Shown here: piece by piece, positions 57,601 to 64,000 of the stretch
Layout of the letters: every line of letters begins with the position of its first letter
Position numbering within the stretch: position 1 is the stretch's first letter
Assembly (NCBI GenBank): GCA_000149265.1
Contig: CH003335.1
Coordinates: 70,503-134,502 of the forward strand
Reading direction: 5' to 3'
DNA length: 64,000 nucleotides
DNA from: Ciona savignyi
Taxonomy: Eukaryota > Chordata > Ascidiacea > Phlebobranchia > Cionidae
Notes under the pieces: model-generated
The model's database searches: none
What the model saw: the letters and a program-made list of their open reading frames with translations, nothing else
What the model was told of the DNA's origin: nothing
Position numbers and translations under genes: made by a program

Positions 57601-60600
57601 TCATTATGGTGAAGTCATTACAGGAGAGAGGCTGTTTGATGAACATTCAATTATGCTGCAAAATGCTAGTATCAACCGAACAACCTTATTGCTACACATG
57701 GGTCTATGCACCTAATAACACTTTAATATTTACAGCCGCACTCCAATCTGCACATATTTACTATATATAGAGTATTTAGTGATATTTTAACACAAAAACA
57801 GTAATTTGAGATATTTTAGTTAAACCGTAACATTAACTAGCCATAAAAAACATCTCATACCGATATATTCAAGTCTCTGAAGTAAGAATGCTCTTCTGTC
57901 ATGGCATTCATTCATAAGATCGGTAGCTTTGGACTGTATAAAATGAACAACATATATTGTTACTGTAACAATGGGGTGCGGCACCCCAGACACCCTATTC
58001 CGACACCCATGTTGTTACACACCCACACTACATATATTATGCTGACTTAATGCAGGATTTATAACAAATATCTTGACATTTAAACAGGGAAACAATAAGT
58101 CATGAAGCNNNNNNNNNNNNNNNNNNNNNNNNNNNNNNNNNNNNNNNNNNNNNNNNNNNNNNNNNNNNNNNNNNNNNNNNNNNNNNNNNNNNNNNNNNNN
58201 NNNNNNNNAAGGTAGAATATAAAAGCCTGGAGTAAAAAATTAACATGAAAATCCTGGTAACAAGCATTGTTAAGAAATATGGAAGGTAATGCTACGCGAA
58301 GACTTCTAGAAGGACAAATTTCCCAAATGGTTAGAAAAAAAGTCCATTTTTAAATTGTGTGCTTTTAAAGATATTTTATAAATTTACGAAAATAGCCTCA
58401 ATATATCTAATTGTGCGATAATAAGGTACGGTAAAACACAAATTTTATTTAAGGGACAATATGGATAGAAAACCGTTTCTACGAAGACACTTTTATCTCC
58501 AGAAACGGGTAATTGTCCGACCGGTTAGTCTGTTGGTTTAGTGCGACGCCTTTCAACCGAAAGGTTAAAGGTTCGAAACTGGTCGCTAACTAGTCGGTTG
58601 TGTCCTTGGTCAAGGCACTTTACAGACATTGCCTGAACCAAGAGAATTAATGGGTTCTACCAAATTGAAGGAAGCTCGGTTAACCCGGCGGTGGGCGCGA
58701 GGTGATCTGACGATTGCCTGTGTGTTAACACCCTTTGGTTTTCCCATTCACGGGGATAAACATGAACAACATATCCTATCCTATCCTTATAGAATGAAGG
58801 AGCAACATTACTTACGAACAGCCATTCAGCTTTGACATGCAGTTGATCGATAATCTTGGAAGCTCGCTGAGTGTGATATTCGAACTTGGTCCGGGTTGCC
58901 GAACGCGATATACATTCTTCAAATTCCCGCTCAAAACGAGCGAACTCAATGAGTCTCCCTTGATATCCATCGGCCATTCCTAATGGAGCGTCAGGTTTGC
59001 CTTGAAAATAAAACACAATCTTATTACCCTTATTGCTGCGAATTAACGGTTCATTTTTTAAAACGGTTAACTGATGTAACAATAATCGGTTAACCGATTT
59101 TCTTTAATTTGCGTGTTAGGCTTATTGTAAACGCATTGTATTGCATAGCATTGACGCATACCGGTACTACAGTTGTCAGACAGGTATTTCACCTCAGAAA
59201 AGCGTGCCAACCTACGAACAGATAAGAAATACGGTTAAAAGGTTAAAATTTTTTTGAGGTAATAATGTAATATATGCGTCGAAGACCTTAGTTAACATAC
59301 AAGGGTTTAAGAAATTAAGATTCCCGGTTTTAATGTTTGTTTGATCATACTTTATTTCAGTGTGATGTAAAAATTTGTTTCAATAATTCATTCATAATGA
59401 AGGCACTTTAACAGTACTGTTTGACTGGTGATAAATCCTTATCATGTATTTAAAATTTCTAAATAAATTGATGTATATAAAAAATTCCATTATACTAACC
59501 TATATATTATCTGTGGTGATGTGCATAACAATCTTCATGATTTATTGGTTCATTTATGTAGGGAAATGTGTATACCAAAGATAACACCAATCAGGTATTA
59601 TGAAAAGCTATACAAAATGATGTGTTATTAAAAGGATTTTATTTTTTTGCGATTTTTACAAGACCATAAGTTTGAACTGACAGAGAAATTTTCTAAAAAT
59701 GGTTAATCAATTTAAACCCCCTTTTTCCTGATCACTTAACCATTATGAGAATTTATCAGAATAACTTAGCAAAGTCAGCATTGCACTATATTAGCTAACC
59801 TTGGGTTTTATGCATGCGGGACTGCAATGTTTCCTTCGCTGAAACGAAAAACACTCTGTCTTTCGCTTGGCTTTTCGAAATTACTTTCAGTTCGTCGGCT
59901 AAAAATGAAATTCCTCTTTCCAAATGCTGTTGCCGCACCTGAAAAGAACAACATTTGTAGTGCTGAGAAATAGACAGTCGCAGTGCTGGGCAGACAATTA
60001 CCCAAAAAAACATTAAAATAATTAAAGAAATAATCGCCTTAAAAAATCCAAAAAAAAACTGCCATTTATAGCTATCGAAAACCTAATATAAAAGAGGTTC
60101 TTCATATTAAGATTTTACTATATAGTCTAACTATAGAGCTAATTGATTAGAATGACGTCTCCAACCATGAGGTTGTTGGATCAAAACCAGCATTTGGGCA
60201 CGGAAATGAGCAGACACCACATGAACCCAGTGTATTAGGGTTTCAGTACAACATTACCTACATACAATACACTTCAATAGCTTCAGTAAACCAAAGGTGG
60301 ACATGGGATAAGAGTCATTACATTATAATTAAGCAAAAAATAGTTCAAAAGTACATCGTACCTCTCAGGTTTTTTGTCCTAATTATTTTTTGTCCTAAAA
60401 CTAAGTGTTGGTACATTTTTCTGAAAATCTTGGCAAAATATAAGAGTTACGATGTATGGGATGTTAAAAATATAATGGAATGACCCATAATCTAACAAAT
60501 GCCTGTGTGATAACGCTCCTTATATTGTCTCAATATATAACAACATGAAAATCCTAGCAATCCATACCTGCTCCATAAGTTCAGGTTCAGATGCAGAGGC

Positions 60601-63327
60601 ATCCCATCTATTGTTCAGTATGAAGATGTTGGGTTTTGACAACTTCTCATTGACGCGGTGGAAGAATTTCTTCTCCGCTTGCATCAGTGTTGACTCAGCA
60701 TTTGCAACCAGGATAAAAACATCAGCGTCCAAGCAATAACTGAAAATTTTCAATTGTGGTTATTTAATATCAATAAAAGTGATTTAAAATTAACCAGATC
60801 ACTTTCATATGCACAATCAAACAATTTTGTATATTTTTGTGAAATAAAATCAGTGCAAGACATTTAGAGTTTCAATAGCAATGTTACTCCATCTGTATTG
60901 TTCCAAGTTACTCATCTAAAAATAGAGCCTTTTTGGTCCTACAATGGAGCGACTTTTTTTTAATGTTATGAGCCTACTTTCGATTATTTTATGAACAGTA
61001 ACACATTTATTTTTCCCCAATTGTTTTACCAGCACTAATACTATGCTACCAACTATATCATTTCCCAAGTGTTAACACTGATAAGCTTGAATCTCATGTC
61101 AAGGAGACTTGTTATGTGTTGATGTGTGGTTCGAGAATAAACAGGCCGTATCTGATGGTGTGAACAACATACAGATTAATATTCATATTCAAGCTTAAAG
61201 AATTAGAGGATATAACAATTTAAAAATTAAAACTGGTGTTCTTAACATTTATTACACAAGAAGAGACTTACCATTATAAAAGCAATTAAAAAAACAATAC
61301 AGATAAAACAAAATAAGTAGAGACATACGATTTAAACAGCCCAGCAAAGAAATCAATTTGACCTACTTATCAATCCATCTGTCCAGGTCAAGTGTGACAT
61401 CAATACCAGGGCTATCAACCAACACTACATCATCCTTTAGCAATGCACATTTACTCTTTGGCCAGAATACCTACAAATAGACAAAAATACATCATATATA
61501 ACATGACTTTGAATTAAAAAAGTGGTTTATATTAAACATAGAAAAAATATAAATTAATCTACTGGTAGTAAGACATTAATAAACTAAATATGCACTTCTG
61601 TAAACCGGAAATTTAAAAAGTTTAAATGTTGCACATTAATAGATATATACTGTTATAAAAACAAAAAAAAATTAGTGAAATATATGTATAATTGCTCTGC
61701 AAACAACAATAACAAAAAACCTCTGCATAAGAGAATAAGGAAATACATCACACAACACTATATAACAGTGTAATCAATAAAACTGGTTACTCAAAACATG
61801 AACAAACGGAGTTAGAGACACAAATATGTATGGTGGCTTTAGTCTGATGAATAAACACATGGAAATAAAGGAACCCATATACTTGTATTAAACACATGAA
61901 AATATGTCTATATATCTGTATAAAACACATGAAAATATAGATTCATACATCTGTATTAAACACATGGAAATAGGTCCATATACCAGTATTAGACACAAGA
62001 AAATATAGATCCACTAGTCCATATACCTGTATAAAACACATGGAAATATATGTCCATTGTCCATATACCTGTATAAAAAATGTTAAGATATATAGGACCA
62101 CAAACCTGTATTAAACTGTCGCAAGACATGCTCTCCTGGCTTAATGCATGGCTTAGTTGTGTAACACTTTTGATGCTTCGTTTTTCGGAGCCGTTACAAA
62201 GTAGATACGCCCCACCATCGCTATCACTGGAAGAACCAGCTTCATCTGAGCAACCAGCCACTGATAGGAAGCAGTTGGTGGTATGACCGATCCCGGTTGG
62301 CAGAATCCTATCCCACAACATTGAATTGATCACAGAGCTTTTTCCGTTGCTTGTACGTCCGAAGAAGACCACCTGGATAGTAAAACGTTTTATCTGTGGC
62401 GCTGTAGTGAAGATTGATGGTAGAATCAAGCAGCTTTGCCCTTTTGTCTTTGATTGTAGAATCAACATTAGTAAGTTTTGTCATTTGCAACTGCAGGCAG
62501 TAGAGTTACCAAAATCAAACATCATTCATGCAAACACATATTTTTTAAATTACAATTTGTTTTTTATTTCAGAAATATCACTTTGGTTTATACATTTCTA
62601 AATCTAGGCATCATTTTTTAGCCAAATTTTTAAGTTAAAATGAGAAATATATATATATATAATATTAATATATATATTTATTATATATAACTTAAATATG
62701 AATAATTTTGATTTACAGAAAAAAAACATCACTAAAAAGCAAAACCATAGTAACTATGTCAAGCAATTATGTTAAAGTAATTGCTATTGAATGTCAAACA
62801 AGCAACCTTCATATGGTTTCTACATAACATGTCTTTTATTCCATTGATTTTCTCCAAAGCCGCACGGACATCATCTTCCAATTCCTGTGAAGAAGTATTC
62901 TAATTGAAAATAATATTTCATTGTACATAAAATAGAAGTATAAAAAAATGCAAATAATATAATTATTACAATATATACGATATTTAAGCCAATTTAACAC
63001 TGAAACTTTCCTAATGTTACTATAGATTTAAATTTTATAACTAACTTGAAACGAAAAACATTTTATTTCTTAAAGTAATGTTTTTTTCCCCTGGCTATCT
63101 TACAAATCCATGTATTATACTTTAAAATAAAAATAAACAGTTTTTTAAACCTCTTCTAGAATAAGGTTCTCATCACTATTCCCAATATCGTCAATAAATT
63201 CGCCAAAATCTTCGATGTAGGACTGAATGTCAGAAAACAAAACGTTTATTTTCTTTTTCGCATTTGTAAAATGCTTTAACGGAGATCCCATATCTCCTGC
63301 TGCTCCCGACAGACGGTTCATCCTCAT
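51660..63327 (-). CDS. MFN: Mitofusin, outer mitochondrial membrane fusion GTPase
   Basis: Mitofusins tether and fuse outer mitochondrial membranes. Fifteen exons join in phase to 800 residues: 63151-63327, 62807-62884, 62106-62372, 61367-61470, 60568-60739, 59800-59938, 58816-59000, 57861-57933, 57126-57329, 55721-55882, 54690-54846, 53961-54046, 52867-53019, 52278-52483 and 51660-51899. GTPase motifs are G1 GRTSNGKSS (90-98), G2 GHTTNCF, G3 DSPG (193-196) and G4 NRWD (252-255). [14 protein letters not shown] begins the N-terminal helical region. The membrane segments (about 630-680) are followed by [20 protein letters not shown] and the HR2 coiled coil in the last exon. It is not clearly MFN1 or MFN2, as expected for a pre-duplication orthologue. 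A Ser/Asp-rich insert, [10 protein letters not shown], lies within the G domain. Introns carry many SINEs and one assembly gap. Confidence 0.95.
52521..52792 (-). mobile_element. SINE upstream of mitofusin exon 14
   Basis: A near-complete SINE, sense to the gene. Its CCTATCCTATCCTG tail lies about 36 bp before the acceptor at 52484. Confidence 0.87.
53039..53395 (-). mobile_element. SINE upstream of mitofusin exon 13
   Basis: A diverged full-length SINE with an insertion near 53090-53160. Its 3' end lies about 17 bp from the acceptor at 53020. Confidence 0.8.
53538..53830 (+). mobile_element. tRNA-derived SINE, full length
   Basis: GTCCGACCGGTTAGTCTGGC head with GTTGCAGGTGCGAAACTGG and a TAAATATCCTATCC tail. 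Antisense in a mitofusin intron. One of the best copies in the window. Confidence 0.9.
54377..54664 (-). mobile_element. SINE just past the donor of mitofusin exon 11
   Basis: A full copy, sense to the gene. The tRNA-like head begins about 24 bp downstream of the donor at 54689. Confidence 0.88.
56195..56735. repeat. Decayed SINE pieces in a mitofusin intron
   Basis: A reverse-orientation relic (about 56195-56550, TTATCCCCATAAATGGG, CAGTGTGTTGTGAAC) is followed by a forward fragment (56645-56735, GCCTGAACCCAGTGG). Confidence 0.55.
58109..58208. other. Assembly gap of 100 N
   Basis: Exactly 100 Ns in the mitofusin intron between exons 8 and 7. The flanking exons join in phase, and the protein aligns with human there without a missing segment, so probably no exon is lost. 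Confidence 0.95.
58514..58790 (+). mobile_element. SINE just past the donor of mitofusin exon 7
   Basis: Head GTCCGACCGGTTAGTCTG, tail ATCCTATCCTATCC. A short body segment (the CACACAACACACTGCAATAG part) is missing. Antisense to the gene, ending about 26 bp from the donor at 58815. Confidence 0.85.
60165..60320 (+). mobile_element. Decayed SINE fragment
   Basis: GAACCCAGTGTATTAGGG and ATACACTTCAATAGCTTCAG are recognisable body motifs. Head and tail are gone. Confidence 0.5.
61846..62106. repeat. Minisatellite copying the donor of mitofusin exon 3
   Basis: About six imperfect units of 32-45 bp, each with (plus strand) CCATATACCTGTATTAAACA or a close variant. The last repeat merges into the true exon 3/intron junction at 62106, CCTGTATTAAACTG. 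On the gene strand each unit reads TTTAATACAG followed by GTAT. Confidence 0.8.
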
Positions 63328-64000
63328 TTTATGATGAGGTATAATTCCCAGTTTCGTTTTCTGGGCATATATATATATATGAAACCTTTTGTCAATCAAA
63401 AATTGACTCTAGCCACATGCCTAGAAGATTAAACATAAAAAGTAAACATATGGATGCACTGTATGCGATAATTTTAATAATTGCCAGCATAAACAAAGAA
63501 ATGTATTCAAGTGCCATTCTAATATAACAAACACGTATTTTAACCCTCCTTGATAGCTGTTTCATATAACACATAAACTCGCTGTTTAAATGGTTATCTA
63601 TGGTATTGTAGCTGGATCATAACGCAACTGTCTTACTCCTCTTCACATTCAACATAGCACACTGATATACAAGCTGGTGTAGAAAGAAATATGCCTGGAA
63701 TTTATGCCAATCGAGTAATCAACACAAAAGAATTTATAAACAACATTACAGTAGCATGTTAGAACAACATAATCTAACTTCTTGTTCTTCGGTCATGTTG
63801 TTGGACAAAGATTGTACTAAAGCTGTGAACATCGTCAGTCTCCTAGCAGATCGAGACCAGACAATGCCTAAATGGTTGTGTCATTTAAATGAACTTGGCG
63901 GACATCTCCTAGGATCTAGGTCCGGCGGTTTAATAGGTTGTGCCATAATTTAACAAATTCTAATTCAAAATCAAGGGTGCCTCTAAATACTACAGGACCG
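63328..64000. other. Upstream region of mitofusin
   Basis: It contains the mitofusin promoter or 5' UTR and a short AT microsatellite (63367-63379). A 65-residue plus-strand frame near 63756-63953 has no recognisable product or splice context. Confidence 0.45.

Overview
This window is animal nuclear DNA, almost certainly from a solitary ascidian of the genus Ciona. The grounds are AT-rich sequence, many short exons with GT-AG introns, very compact gene spacing, conserved metazoan genes with single orthologues of vertebrate paralogue groups, and an abundant roughly 290-bp tRNA-headed SINE ending in ATCCT repeats. A run of 100 Ns at 58109-58208 marks an assembly gap. I inferred exon models by eye, checking splice consensus, reading-phase continuity and remembered human orthologues. 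No search was run.

Layout. At 1-10205 (minus) lie eleven coding exons from the N-terminal part of CNOT2; its C-terminal NOT domain is beyond the left edge. At 11162-12232 (minus) is an intronless TMEM30A/CDC50-type flippase subunit. From 15617 to 38299 there is a cluster of five related seven-transmembrane receptor genes, called A, B, C and D (minus) and E (plus) here. Each has a signal peptide, a Cys-rich ectodomain of about 190 residues, and a rhodopsin-like 7TM core encoded in one exon joined at an identical splice position. I do not recognise the ectodomain. A possible small secreted protein sits between B and C. LACTB occupies 41620-49065 (minus), head to head with TMEM230 (49574-50376, plus). 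PDRG1 follows TMEM230 at 50689-51351 (plus) in a likely operon-like arrangement. A complete 15-exon mitofusin gene spans 51660-63327 (minus), tail to tail with PDRG1.

The right part is rich in genes linked to mitochondria or membrane traffic (LACTB, TMEM230, mitofusin). The middle part is a lineage-type receptor expansion showing signs of gene conversion, intron gain and loss of a Cys pair. Mobile DNA includes more than twenty SINE copies, tRNA-like tandem arrays, at least five non-autonomous hAT-like elements (two of them nested) and one Tc1/mariner-like MITE. I saw no retrovirus-like or other capsid- or envelope-bearing element.

The most interesting structures are these: (1) an intron shared only by receptors B and E, with GC-AG ends, a direct repeat of coding sequence at its edges and a filling of tRNA-like units, which looks like an intron created by element insertion and then spread by gene conversion; (2) repeated local tandem duplications that include splice junctions in three unrelated genes; (3) SINEs lying within a few tens of bases of splice sites.
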